A DNA stretch of 64,000 nucleotides from Orientallactaga sibirica (taxonomy: Eukaryota; Chordata; Mammalia; Rodentia; Dipodidae). The DNA lies in the NCBI GenBank assembly GCA_036365145.1, contig JAEOAD010000055.1, forward strand, positions 4,216,001-4,280,000, read 5' to 3'. Under the pieces are notes generated by a model. The model saw only the letters and a program-made list of their open reading frames with translations, did not search any database and was not told the origin of the DNA. Both the position numbers and the translations under genes were made by a program. Shown here in pieces: positions 14,101 to 28,600 of this stretch; position 1 is the first letter of the stretch, and each line of letters starts with the position of its first letter.

Positions 14101-17100
14101 ACTAAATGGGGAGGGTGCCTGCGTGCTCTGCTCCCTCAGAGACCCACGAGCACATCGGCCGGTGCAGAGTTAGGAAAGACCTCAGATCCTTTAACATTCT
14201 GCCATCAAGAGGCGAAGTCTGCCCCCTCTCCTTGGGTGTGAGGGCTGGCGCCCTGTGACTAATGATCAAGTGATCACAGTGGAAATAGATCTGTCTGTTT
14301 CTGCATTCAGGTCTTAGGGGATGGCAGCTTCCACTTCCCATCTCTCGCAGCCCTCCTGCCCTGATCCACCGTGCTGGAGAGAGTATGTGGAGTGTCTGGA
14401 GGGGACAGGAAAGACGTCAGGTCCAGATGAGCTCAGTTGCAACTATCCTGTCTGTAAATGGATCCGCTTTAGGCCCTGTGGACTGAAAACCAGCAAGGCT
14501 CTCTATGAAGGTTCAGATAGTAAATATTTTAGCCTTTGGGCATCTTTGTCACAACTTTTTCTACCACTAAAGCAGGGAATCAGCCATTGACAATACACAA
14601 AGAAAAGAGCATGGCTTTGTTCTAATAAAACTTTATTTATAAAAGCAGATAGTAGGCCTGATTTGGCCTACAGGCCATAGTTTGCTAATCTCTGACAGCT
14701 GTACACTACAAAATGCTATCCATCCAGCTCAAAGCAGAACACAATTGCCCAGCTTAGCCCTGCCAATTTGTCTTTTTGCTCACAAGATTGTAAGATATAA
14801 ATAATCATTGTTGTAAGCCACAGTATTTTGGGGAATAACTCCCCTAAACCCACATAAAATCTTTGTGCATATGTGTGTATGTATACACATAAAGGTCAGA
14901 AGACAAACTCCATTATCCATCTTTTTTTGTTGTGGTTGTTTATGACATAGACTCTCACTCTGGCCCAGGCTGACCTGGAATTCACCCTGTAGCCCCCAGG
15001 CCAGTCTCACGCAGACTCACGCATATTCCCCTTACCTCAGCCTCCCGAGTACTGGAACTAAAGGCATGTGCCATTACACCCAGCTTCCATCTGTTTTGGA
15101 GACAAGATCTTAGCTTGGAGCTTACCAGTTAGGCTAGATAATCTGGCTAATGAGCCCCAAGGTTCCTTCTGTCTCCATCTCCCCAGCACTGGGATGACAA
15201 GCATGTGCCAACCATGTCTGGTATTTTATGTGGGTTCTGGGGATGGAACTCAGGTAGCCCTCTACGGACTGAACTATCTCCTCAGCCTGGAATCTTTCCT
15301 TTAAAGAGCAGCTGCTTCTCCGGGCATGGTAGTTCATGACTAGAATCCTAGCACTTGGGAGGCTGAGGTAGGATAGGGTTGCCATGTATTGAAGGCTGGC
15401 CTAGGCTACAGCGTGAGTTCCAGGTTAGCATTGGCTACAGTGATACCTGGCCCGAAGAAAGTAGAAAGAAAGAAGAGAGAAAGCAGCCACTCAACTACTC
15501 ACATTGGCTGCAAGATGCCCCCTGGCTATTGCCTAGCTTTGCCTCCAGTCACTCAGTCCCTCTGAAGTTCATTTCAGATAGTGATGATGATAGAAATAAT
15601 AATAAAAAAATCACAAACTATCTATACAAGACCATCATAATTAAAAGAGAGAGAGGGGGGGGATATGATGGAGAGTGGAGTTTCAAAGGGGAAAGTGGGG
15701 GGAGGAGGGAAGTACCATGGAATATTGTCTACAATTAAGGAAGTTGTCAATAAAAAAAATGAATAAATAAATAGCTCACAAACTAATGAAATTCCCCATT
15801 TCTTGAAGGCATGCCACTTGCCCTGGACAGTTCTAGGCTGATCCATACATTGCCTGCACTCTTTATAATTCCCATGGACTGGGTGGCATTGACTCCATCT
15901 TACAGGGCAGCCAGTTGTTCCATGGACAATCTTGGGGGAAGGTGCTTATGTGGGCGCTGAGGGTGAGTGAAGCTCCCTCAGGGGAAAAAAAAAATCCTCT
16001 GTCTTTTCCAGTGCTCAGAACTTGCCTGGTACCTCCTACTGGTTGCACAGCCTTCCCAAATAGGGCCACCAGCTGGGGAAGAAGTGTCCTAACACATGAG
16101 TCTATGGGGGACATTTGACATGCAAACACAGCAGGTGGTGACTTGTCTTGAGAAACGCTGGTGACCGTGACTATGACCTTGACTGTCTCTGGTTGTGACG
16201 AAGTGCTGGAACTGGAAAATAGTGATGATGGCAGCAATGACACCCTCTCTGAGGCCAGAGCATCCTCAGTGAGTAGGGACTGTTCTAGAATAGTGAGGGT
16301 TACCTGAGCATGTGTCCCCGGGTCCCCAGTGCCCATCCCTTACGCACTCAAGTCCTACCTTTCTCAGGAGGCTGAGGCTGCTCGGCCGCAGCTCAGGGGC
16401 TGAGCCCACTTCAAACTTCTTCAGCCACACCCAGTCACCCTGTTCAAGAAAGAACATTTACCAGCTGTTGTCCTCCATCTGGGTAACCTCAGGACAATGC
16501 TGCCACCTCTGGGTCTTGGCATCTTTCCCCATGAGTGGGCCCCTTCTGTGTCCTGAGCCTGGCACAGCCTGGTCAGTAGAAACAGCAGGCAGACTTTTGA
16601 GATCCAGGCAGGGCCAGGCTCAGGCTTTGCTGGACAGACCTGAGGTGGCCCTGTAGTCCTGTGACCTCATTGGTGACTTCTGGTCTCTGAATCTCAGCTT
16701 ACAAAGACGACACCCATTAGAGGGCTAATGAGCTAGAAGATGGCTACTTTGAAATGAGGTCCCTTCCTGGAGGTCAGCTTTACCCTGCAGGTCTCAGGCA
16801 TTTATGACACCCCAGGCTATGAAATGGAAGACTCGGTGACCCAGGAGCTCCCGTGAGGCAGGCGAGCGTGGGAAACAGTTTAGCCACCCGGCACAGTGTT
16901 TGGCTTGAGCAGTAAACACGCCCTTTTCCTACACAGTGCGCCCAGCAACCTGTCGGGAACCCGGAGCCCCCACCTGAACCAAGTTGCCTATATACCCCAC
17001 TCCAAACAACGAGCCAGTTTTCTCCTCCCCTTAGCAACAATGACTTACAATCAGTTTCTATTCAAGTATGTTCTTTGATATATCTGGGGTCAGAATAGCG

Positions 17101-20100
17101 AGGGACTACCCAGCCTGCATTGGACTGGAGTACATGCGCAGTCAGGCTCATTGTGTGCTTTAAGTGACATTTTAGGGAGGAATCCCTGTTTACCATCATA
17201 TGCCTTGTATAACTGTACAACTGGATGTACACACGATTAAAATCAGATGCATCATGGGAAGGGACAGTGCAGTAGAGAAAACATCCTATAACCCAAATCT
17301 GTCAATTGAACCTTCGGACCATCAAAGTACACCCCAAGTATCTGATACAACTGCTCCTAAAAATCCTATAAAGAGAAGTCCCGGGCACTTCCAGGTGCCC
17401 TTGAGTGCCCTCCACCTGAGGGGCTCACTGCCCCTTTGGCGGTAGCTGCAAATTTTTACTATCGCTTGGTTCTTCATAAAGTTTCTTGCTGCTTAGCTAC
17501 TTGTGTGGGTGCGCCTTTCTTCAATTCTTTCAGTAAGACGCCAAGAACCTGGAAACAACTGCAGACCACTGTTGACAGCAGGACAGGAGTGAGGAGGGGA
17601 CGGCAGGAAGGAGGAAGCCCAGTATTTACAGTGGTCCCAGCCCTCTGCCCCTAGGTGCTGGCGGATGGGCCCCCGTGGCCCTGCCTTGCACCTTTGGGCT
17701 GCTAATGGGCTTTTGTGTCACTAAGACCTCCTTTTTGTAGGAAAGGGGAAAGGTGGGGCTTGCCCATGGGAAAGGTTGGAAAATCAGCAACAATTCCTAT
17801 GGAAACAATTAGTCCGGCTCAGTAACTGGTGGCCACGTGAGTGAGTCGTTGAATTTGAGAGTAGCGGAATTTTAGCCTTGCTTAGGTGACCTCGTGTTGG
17901 GCATTGCTAAACATGGGCTGGGACTGTGAGGAAGCTGGCCTGAACTGTTGGACATGGCCGGGGACCTTGGGCTGTGGGGGTTGCAGCTGGCCTTATTGTC
18001 AGGAACCCACCCTGGCGACAGAGACTGGCCCTCCCTGCCCTCAGGCAAGGTTGTAGTGTGCCCTGTCATCACCCAGAGTGGGCAGAACTGTTGAGGCCCT
18101 CCTCCCTTGACCCCCAAAAGCATCTGACCATTCCGTAGTCAGGCTTTGCCCGCCCCCCCACCCCAAAGCTCCTGACCTTGTGGCTAGCTGTCCAAGAGAC
18201 CCTTATGTGGCTGAAGTCACGTAGCTTTTCCCGCCACTTCTGTAATCTCTCTTACAGCTCCTCCCTCACAACTCTGAAGTCATGTAGCTTTTCCCGCCAC
18301 TTCTGTAATCTCTCTTACAGCTCCTCCCTCACAACTCTGAAGTCACGTAGCTTTTCCCACCACTTCTGTAATCTCTCTTACAGCTCCTCCCTCACAACTC
18401 TGAAGTCATGTAGCTTTTCCTGCCACGTGCAGCTTCTCCCTCGTGACTTCTGCCTTCCAACACCAGCCAATTAGATAGCAGTCCTTAAACTATGTATCCA
18501 ATCGCCATATAGTCTGTATGTGCCTTCTCAACCTTTCTCAAGTGATTATAAACCCACGCCCTTTGGGATAAATGAGAGTGCGCTATCCATCAGATGGCCT
18601 CCCAGGTGGTTCATTGCCTGTCACACTCACCCACTCCAGGACCCTGCTTCCCCCCAAATCCTCCTGCATCAGGGACGTTGTGGCCAACGGCCCCCAGGAA
18701 CAGTGAGGACCCACAACCTTGTCCTCTGCCTAAAGCCTCCCTGTCACCTTAAGGCCCAGCCTCCACCCGGAGGTGTCCTGAGCTGGGTGCGGTCTCATCC
18801 CAGGAGAATCACTGGGCTTGAGCAGGCAGGAGGGTGACCTGGGCCAAGGCCAGTGCCAAGTGGCAGGAATTAGTTGTTTCTTACCCAAGGTCAGCTCATG
18901 AGCCCTGCCTGGGCCTCAAGGTCAGCTCATTCTGGCAGAGGTTAGGAGACCTTTCCCATCCCCAGCCCTGCGGTCTGCTTGGCAGGTTATCCCCGAAAAG
19001 GCCAGCTCCTCCATAGGCCAGATTCCCGTACCCTAGTAGGAAGGGCCTACAGAAGCCCAAAGGATATGCCCTCACTTTGCTTCTCCTCACGCCGCCCAGG
19101 CCTGGTGTGGGGTCGCTGCAGCCCTCACCTGGTACAGGGCCACATTGGTGTGTTCCAGGGCACCTGGCAGGCTCGTGGCTGACACCGATCTCAGGCTCAC
19201 GCCATCCGCTGCACTTCTTGACTCACTTCCGCTGTCCACGTGCAGCCTCTGGAGTGGGTGCAGGGGTGGTCAAGAGCTTAGCCCAGGCCTCTCCCGTCTG
19301 CCCACCCAGCCCTAAGCTGTCCATCCACCTGCCGGCTGGGAGTCTTGTGGAGGAAAGTGAACTCTTGGGCTGTCAGCAGGATCTGGTGGGGTCCCTGTAC
19401 CAACCGCAGCTGCTGGAGTCCCAACCTGCAGGTACAAGAAAAGAGAGAGCGACTGGAATCTTCCCAAGGCCGCTCCTCCTCAGTCCGGCCTTTCTTGTGT
19501 CCTTCAGTGACAGCTGGGACTGGAGGGTGTTGGGCACTGTCCCCACAGAGCTTCTCTGCTTTGGGTTCAGATCTGCAACTTCCCAGGGCCTGATGTCCCT
19601 GCTAGTCCCCACCCCAGCGATCCCATGGTGCCTGGGGACTTCATGGGGTAGGGGTGAGAAGAATACTGCCCTTTTCAAAATGTGCCTGAGGTTCAGGGAG
19701 AATCTGGCTTCAGGCACACCCAGGGGAAAATTGTTTTGAAAGTGGAAGGGCTCTGCGGACGGAACTGGCAAGCCCTTCAGTGCACAGGTAGGAACCAACA
19801 GCTCTGGGAAGGAGTCTTGGCCAGCTCCCTGGCTACTGCTGCAGATCTCAAACAGACCTCCCAAGAGGTAGCCAGAGCCCCTGGCACGTCCTGACTTTAG
19901 CTCCAAGATGGAAAGGAACAAACTGGACGCTGGAGGTCTGGGAGGTGGAGGTTGGGAAAGTCCCTGGAGATTGCCAAGGGAGGCCCTGTAGGGCAGGGGT
20001 TCTGAGATGGAGCTAGGCTCAGCAGACAGTCTCACCTGATGAGGTAAATAAGGGCTCCAGCAGCCAGTGCTAGTACACAAGCCAGTGCCAGGGCAAGCAA

Positions 20101-20831
20101 GCTTCCCAAGGGCTGTGCACCTGTGGGGGAGCAGGGACAGACGAGGTTATTACAGCAGCAACCGCCTCTTCACTGAGCTCCTGCCCTCTCTATCTTAGGT
20201 TCCCTCCAAGAAATGGAGGCACAAATCCCTGTCGTGTGTGGTCTCTAGCTGTCCCCGTCTCCATCACAGACTAAGGCTCTTGGAAGTAGGGGTCTGGGTC
20301 TGTCTTCAAGAGTGTCAGCTGGACCTGGGGCTGTAGTTTAGTTGACATAGTGCTTTCCCAGCATGCATGAAGCCTTGGGTTCGATCCTTAGCCTATATAA
20401 ACTGAGCATGGTAGTCCATAATTCCTGGAGGTAGAGAAAGGAGAGTCAAAGTTCAAGGTCATCTTTGGCTACAAGTGAATTTGAGGCCAGCTTGGAATAT
20501 GAGATCTTGTCTTAAAACAACAACAAACCAGAGACTTTATTCCAATTTCTCCTACATCCTGGGACTGTGCAGCGGCCAGGCAGGGGTCCTCAGTCACTTG
20601 TGAAAGAGAGAAACAGATAAACGCAGGCGAGGACTTTGGTTCCTCTCTCCTGGGCAAGCTTCCTGATTTTCACATCTAGTCTGGGATGCAGATGGCCCTA
20701 ATCTAGCTGGGTGCATTCTCTTTGCACAAGATGCTGTGGACTCGGGAGGAGCTGGTCTTTAGGGACAAAGAAGATGAGGCTCAGTAGTAGAGTTCTTGCC
20801 TATCAGGAGCAAGGGCCTAGGTTGAATTCCC

Positions 20832-20884
<53 letters not shown>

Positions 20885-22275
20885 CACAAAGCAGATGTAG
20901 TCAGGCAAGGTTGGGATTGAGTGAAGGTTCAAGAAGAGAAACATTTCATGTCACCAGAGGCGTGACATGGCGGTGCAGTCCCTGTGGTTGGGAGAGCAGG
21001 GTTAACTGAGGCTAGCGCAGAGGGGAGAGGGGCACTGGAGGTTTGGGGCAGGGTATACACACACACACACGCACACACACACACACACAAGCTTGGTCAA
21101 ATGCATTGCTGCTGTAGTGATGACCAAGTGTGCATTAGAGAATGTGTTTATACTTGCGTGTATCTAGTGACATGTATACCAGAGATGACACTCAAGATGA
21201 ATGAATGACAGGAATCAGAGCCATGTGGGCTTCCTGCCTCACATCCCCCAGTGGTGATGAGGAAAAGAGAGCCTGCATTTGGAGTCAGCAGACTTGGACT
21301 CCCTGGGGCTTTGCGGTTACTGATCAGGCTTCTTAGGACTGTCCATGTGGAGAAGTTTAGTGAAGGATAGGTGGATGGACAGGCAGATGTATAGAAGGAT
21401 GGATGGATGGATGGATGGATGGATAGTTCAGTGGATGGATATATAGGTGGATGGATGGATGGGTAGGTGAATGGATGAGTGAGTGGATAGGTGGATTGAT
21501 GGGTGAATTATATGTGGATGGATAGATGAATGGATGGGTGAGTGGGTGGCAGGGGAACAATGAGTTACCTCTCATGCAGAGTGCATTGGGGTCAAACCAG
21601 CAGCTGGAGTCACGGGCTGGAGGAGACTCTCCTGGAAAGTGTATGGCCTTTCCAAGAGGCTGCACCTGCCATCTGCTTGTGTCCACAATGTGTGTGGGGA
21701 CCAGCTCGCTTCCTTGACCATCTGTGTCCAGGATGACATAGCGGGCTAGCCTTCTGCCCTTCTCATCCGTCCGGATCCTCTGGCTGAAGCCAGCCACATC
21801 AAGAGCTCCTACGTAGTGCCCCAGGTGAATCCTTGAGAGCCCTGCTCCATGGCTTTTAGAGCGGTTCAGAGCATGGGCCAAAAGGATAACAGCATCATAG
21901 ATGGTTCCAAAGAGTGGGGACACCTGTGGAAGAGAGAGTGCCCCATCCCATCACCACTAGACAGCTTGGGGAGCCAAGATTGATTTTTATACTAGTACTC
22001 CCCAACACAGTCCTCTCTCTGGTCCCAAATTACCCAAGCCCTAACCCTACTGTGGCTGCCTCTAACTCACTTTACAGGAAGCGCAGTCTTTTAAAAGCAA
22101 CATTCCTAATTCTATCAGGTTCTACCTCATTGCTTTTCATCCAGGCCTCACTTGGCTGCTTCATGATCCCCTCAGAGCTCAACTCAAGGGCCTTCCTGGT
22201 CCATGGTGTCCCTGACCCCACTCCTCCACCCCAGCCTGACTCGATCCTTTTCTTTCTTTCTTTTTCTTTTCTTCT

Positions 22276-22327
<52 letters not shown>

Positions 22328-25300
22328 TCGAGGCAAGCCCAACATACTGGCCATTTTTATGAGAGAGAGAGAGAGAGAAAGAGAATTGGCACTCCAGGGC
22401 CTCCAGCCACTGTAATTGAACTCCAGATGTGTGTGCCACCTTGTGTGCATGTGTGATCTTGCATATGTCACTTTGTGTGTCTGGCTTACATGAGATCTGA
22501 GGAGCTGAACATAGGCCCTTACATTTTGCAGCCAAGCTCTTTAATTGCTAAGCCATCTCTCCATCCCCTTTAAAGTTTTCTTTTTTAATTCATTTATTTG
22601 AAAGAGAGAGAAAAAAAATGGGCACATGAGGGCCTCTAGCCACTGCAAACATACTCCAGACACATGTGCCACCTTATGCAGAGGATTGGGGAATTGAACC
22701 CAGGTCCTTAGGTTTTGCAGGCAAGTGCCTTAACCACTGAGCCATCCCTCCAGACCCCCCCCTTCTACTCTCTTCACAGCACCATCACTATTTGAATGTT
22801 ATTATCTTATTACTTGGTCACTCTCTGTCTCCCCCTAACAGAATGAAGTTCTTTGAAGGTCAAGCTTGCTTTGTTTATTACTAGGTCCCTGATGCCTGAC
22901 CTGGTGGCGTATGAGAGAGACTCATTTTTTTTTTTTTAGATAAATGACTGATTGAATGGCCTCCATCAACGTCTACATCCCTGTCACATCCTCCAGTCAC
23001 TATCGTCTTATTATCACCAAGAAGCACACAGTGGCGTTCAGTTGAGTCCTCTAAGCCAAAACCAGGCCTGAAGCCACATGCCCCACCACTAACACTCTTC
23101 AGATTTATAGCAATGACCTTGGGCAATCCACCATCACTACCCCGCACACAATACACTTCCAACACCTTCTCTTTCTTGTCCTCCCAACTGGCTAGAGCGA
23201 TGCTAGCCAGGAAAGGAAGGATGTCACAACAGGAAGAGCAGCTGAACCAGAAATGTGAAGAGCAGGTTCCAAAATGCTGCAACTGGAGGAATCAATGCAA
23301 AAGAAGCCCACGCATGAAGAAAACTGAGGAGAGAGACAGAGAGGATGGAGGGGGAATGAAGGGAGAAAAGGAAGGAAGGAAGGATGGGAGACCCATGAAC
23401 AAGTCAGATGGATACGTGTGCCCACAGTGAGGTGGGGTGGCTGGCCAGGAAGGTCACTAGCCAATGCCAAGGCCTGTAGTGGGTGAGCTGTGCATACATA
23501 GGCCTCCACCCCCCAGGGCTTGTGGGAATCTGGCACACCTACCTGCTCTGGCTGTAGGTGGGCAGCAGCCCTTGTGCCCACCCTGGTAGCAGCAAAAGCA
23601 TGGTGATCGTCGGCGCTGGACTCCAGGGTGATGGTCAGCACTGCATCATAAGCCTCCTGTAGGGGGCTGCTGTCACTCAGAGCCAGGTAGGAACGGTTGC
23701 GGTAGGGCAGAGCGAAGAGCAGCGTGTCATAGGGCAGGAAGACCAGTCTCCCATCAGCCAGGCCTTCTGAGTGAGCGCGGAGCAGCAGGGCAGTCTGCTC
23801 CAAGCCCCCCAGCAGCATGGAGTGCATGCATAGCACCACAACTGGGGACAGACATGGCAGGATCACCTTCAAGCTACATCCCACTGTGCTCTTCCCTGAA
23901 GCCCAAATGCTGTGGTCCTCAGAGGCCCCAGAATCTGCAGCCACACCTTCAGCCTTAACCCTCCACACCAAGCATTCTGAACATAGGTGGAATTTGCCCT
24001 GAATTTCCTCCCCTTGCCAATTATGGCCGAGCTCACTGAATCTGGGTTCTACTTGGTGGGGAAAAAACTTCCCCTCAACCAATGACTCATTTGTGTTGAG
24101 ATGGTTTTCCTACCCTTCCACTCCCAGAATGCCACGCAGTCCTCTTTCCAACTTCCCTCCTGTCCCAACCCTCTGCCATGCCAATTGTTAATATTTACCC
24201 ACAGCTTTCTATGCCTGTCCTCAAGTGTTATTCCATTTAGTCACTCAATAGTGCAAGCGCAGTGTGTGTGGCACATACCTGTAACCCCAGCACCAAGGAA
24301 GCTGAGGAAGGAGGACCATGACTTTGAGACCAGCCTTGGCCACATAGCACGACCCTGTCTCATGAAATAGAATTGAAAAATACCTCAAGGGCTGGAGAGA
24401 TGGCTTAGTGGTTAAGCGCTTGCTTGTGAAGCCTAAGGGTCCCGGTTCAAGGCTCCATTCCCCAGGACCCACGTAAGCTAGATGCACAAGGTGGATGCTT
24501 GCATGCATCTGGAGTTCGATTGTAGTGGCTGGAGGAACTGGTGCGCCCATTCTCTCTCTCCCTCTCTCTATCTCTTTCTCTCTCTGTCTGTCTGTCACTC
24601 TCAAATAAATAAAAATAAACAAAAATTTTTTTAAAACCCTCAAACATTATAGTAAAACTAAAATGTGTGTTTATCAGTATTTTTACTTTTTAGATGAGGA
24701 AACTATGGCACAGAGAGGTTAGAGAATTGCCCCAGAATACATAATAATCAAAGTTATAGAGCCAGGACTTTAACTCAGGGTTCATAGCTAGCATATAATC
24801 CTTTTTTAAAAATTAAGTATCTTGAGCCGGGTGTGGTGGCGCACGCCTTTAATCCCATCACTCAGGAGGCAGAGGTAGGGGGATCGCTGTGAGTTCGAAG
24901 CCACCCTGAGACTACACAGTTAATTCCAGGTCAGCCTGGGCCAGAGTGAGACCCTACCTCGAAAACAAAACAAACAACAAAAAAAAATAAGTATCTTGAG
25001 AGTCATGTCATATAGACCATGCTGGCCTTGAACCTGTGATGCTCCTGCCTCAGAGAGACTACTAAGTGCTGGGATTACAGGTGTGTGCCACCATACCCAG
25101 CTTAAATTTTTAATTAAGATCATTTCCATACCACAAAATTCACAATTAGGTGTGTACACTTCAATGGTTTGAGTATACTCACAAAGTTGTATGGCTGCTG
25201 CTATTATGTAATTCAAAAGTATGTTCCCACTCCACTTACAGTCACAGTCTTCTGATATCTCTCTATGAATTGCCTGTTCTGGACATTGCATCTAAGTGGA

Positions 25301-25604
25301 CTCACTCAACACATGGTCCTTTGTGCCTGGTTTCTTTTACTAGAAGTTTTCCAAGTTCTTCTTTGTCAGTAGTTCATTCCTTTTTTTTTTTTTTTTTAAT
25401 GTTGGGCTGGAGAGATGGCTTAGCAGTTAAGGCGCTTGTCTGCGAAGCCCAAGAACTTATGTTCAAATCTCCAGGTCCCATGTAGCCAGATGCATGGTGA
25501 TGCAAGCATGTAATGTTGCACATGTGCCACAAGGGGGCACATGCGTCTGAGGTTAGTTTGCAGTAGGTTGCAGGTCCTGGCACACCCATTCTCTGTCTCT
25601 GCCA

Positions 25605-25643
<39 letters not shown>

Positions 25644-28600
25644 AAATAAAGTTTTATCTATTTTATTTCTGGGAGAGAGAGAGATAGAATAAGTGAGAGA
25701 ATGGACACACCACTGGAATTCTAATGCAGATTACATTGAATCTGCAGCTCACTCTTTGTAATACAGACATGTCAGTCCTGTTGCTCTGAGTTTGGGAGGT
25801 CTTTCAATCTGCTAGTATGTCCTTCGATTTCTTTCTTTCATGTTTAAAGTTTTCATTATAGAGGTCTTTCACTTCCTTGGTTAGATTTATTCCTAAGGTT
25901 TTTTTTTTTCCACTTAATTTTTTTTTATTTACTTGAAAGAGGGAGAGAAAGAGAGAGAGAGAAAGAATGGAAGCACCATGGCCTACATCCTCTGGAAATG
26001 AACTCCAGACGTATGCGCCACCTTGTGCATCTGGCTTACCTGGGTCCTGGGGAATTGAACCCAAGTCCTTTGGCTTTGCAGGCAAGTACCTTAACTGCTA
26101 AGCCATCTATATACTTTAAAAAAAACTATATTATGTTAAATTTGAAAATATAAAAGAAGTTGATAAATTTCTAGACACACATAATCTCCCAAAAGTAAAC
26201 CCAACGGACATAAACAACGTCAATAAGTCTGTAACAAGCAATGAGATTGAAGCAGTACTAGAGTTCCCCAGCTAAAGACAGCTCAGACCCAGAGAGATCA
26301 TGGGTGAATTCCGCCAGACCTTTAAAGACGAACTAACACTAATGCTTCTCAAAGTGTTTCATAAGATAGAAAGGGAAAAACCACTGTCAAACTCATCCTA
26401 CAAAGCCAGTATTACCCGGATACTGAAACTGGACAAGGACACAACACAAAGCAATCACAGGCCAACATCCATGATGAGCATAGATGCAAAAATTCTCAAT
26501 AAAATACTTGCAAACAAGATTCAACTATACAGCAAAGTGATTATCCATCATGATCAAGCAGGATCCCTCCCAATGATGTGAAGATGATTCAAAATAGGCA
26601 AATCAGTAAATGATGTGAAGGTAATATCACATCAATAATTTGAAAGATTTTGGTGTGTAAAAAGAAAAAAATCCTGGAATGGGAGCATGGCTTAGTGGCA
26701 GTGCTTACCTAGTATGCATTCAATCGCCAGAACTGCAAAATCAAAACAAACAAACAAAAATCCCCAAGGGCTGGAAAGATTGTTTAGCAGTTAAGGCACT
26801 TGCCTGCAAAGCCTAAGGACCCAGTTCAATTCACCACTACTCACACAAGCCATATGCACAAAGTGTCACATGCATCTGGAGCTTGTTTTTCAGTGGTTAG
26901 AGGCTCTAGCATTCCCATTCTCTTTCTCCCTTTCAAATAAATATAAATAAATGAATAAACAAAATATATTTAAAAGATACCTAGGAATAACTTTGCTAGA
27001 GATTAGACAAGAATCTAGTTTCTCCTTATCTCTTAGTGCTAAAGGAGTTCCTGGACTTGTTTTTCCATAAATGACCTGAGTCCCTCCCTGGAAAGAGTGA
27101 ACATTCTTGAAAGGTTTAAATCTGATCCTGGCATTGTGGTGGGTTGATCTCAACCCCCATTCGAATCTATAAATGACCAGACCTTTAAAGACAACTAACA
27201 CTAATGCTTCTCAAAGGGTTTCATAAGATAGAAAGGGAAAAACCACTGTCAAGCTCATCCTACAAAGCCAGTATTACCCGGATACTGAAACTGGACAAGG
27301 ACACAACACAAAGCAATCACAGGCCAACTATAGAGAGCTGCGAGGTGCCGCGCCTTAAAGATGGCGCTGGCTTCCGCCTTCCGCCTTCCCGATGGCGAGT
27401 GCTCTCCTGGATAATTAAGTCCTCATTTGGCTTGGGCCGTGATCTAGGCTTGCTTCCGCATATGTGGACCTATCTGCATTCACCACGTGGCACACCAGGG
27501 TTGGCTGTTCAAAGGCTTCTTAAGTTTCGGGCGGGCTTTGCCCCGGGTCAGAAGATTGTTCAAGGTTCCTGAATAAACTGCTGAAAGAAGAGTCCGAGTG
27601 TTGCGTCTTCCTTGCTGGTCGAGGCAGTCGCGACAGCCAACATCCATGATGAGCATAGATGCAAAAATTCTCAATAAAATACTTGCAAACAAGATTCAAC
27701 TATACAGCAAAGTGATTATCCATCATGATCAAGCAGGATCCCTCCCAATGATGTGAAGATGATTCGAAATAGGCAAATCAGTAAAGGTAATATCACATCA
27801 ATAATTTGAAAGATTTTGGTGTGTAAAAAAGAAAAAAAAAATCCTGGAATGGGAGCATGGCTTAGTGGCAGTGCTTACCTAGTATGCATTCAATCGCCAG
27901 AACTGCAAAATCAAAACAAACAAACAAAAATCCCCAAGGGCTGGAAAGATTGTTTAGCAGTTAAGGCACTTGCCTGCAAAGCCTAAGGACCCAGTTCAAT
28001 TCACCACTACTCACACAAGCCATATGCACAAAGTGTCACATGCATCTGGAGCTCATTTTCAGTGGTTAGAGGCTCTAGCATTCCCATTCTCTTTCTCCCC
28101 TTTCAAATAAATATAAATAAATGAATAAACAAAATATATTTAAAAGATACCTAGGAATAACTTTGCTAGAGATTAGACAAGAATCTAGTTTCTCCTTATC
28201 TCTTAGTGCTAAAGGAGTTCCCTGGACTTGTTTTTCCATAAATGACCTGAGTCCCTCCCTGGAAAAGAGTGAACATTCTTGAAAGGTTTAAATCTGATCC
28301 TGGCATTGTGGTGGGTTGATCTCAACCCCCATTCGGAATCTATAAATGACCCCAACTTGGGTCACAGGGTGGACTTTATCCTTCTGCCTTCCTCAAGGCA
28401 GGAGCTCTCTGTATTTCCTAGTCTTTCCTTCTCCTAATCTAATAAAGTCTCTCTAAACCTTGAAAAAAGTTAGGGGACTGGAGAGATGGCTTAGCAGTTA
28501 AGGCACTTGCCTGAAAAGCGAAAGGACCCAGGTTCAATTCTCCAGGACCCATGTAAAGCCAATTGCACATGGTGGTGCATGAATCTGGAGTTTGTTTGCA

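Larger units (their letters stand above)
26316..27178 (+). repeat. Tandem duplication, copy A (863 bp)
   Basis: Starts agacctttaaagac inside L1 ORF2 and ends ctataaatgacc. The next base restarts the same sequence as copy B (27179). It contains part of the L1 fragment, an ID-like piece, a SINE and an LTR-like end. Confidence 0.95.
27179..28352 (+). repeat. Tandem duplication, copy B, carrying an LTR insertion
   Basis: Repeats copy A almost base for base. Differences are a few substitutions, a 9-bp length change near 27783 (copy A has an extra tgatgtgaa) and the 313-bp LTR plus target duplication. Past 28352 the sequence continues into the original right flank. Confidence 0.95.

Noticed and set aside
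19077..19739. 220-codon plus-strand open frame
   Set aside because: It lies antisense across GC-D exons 5 and 6, whose minus-strand coding and splice signals explain the open frame.
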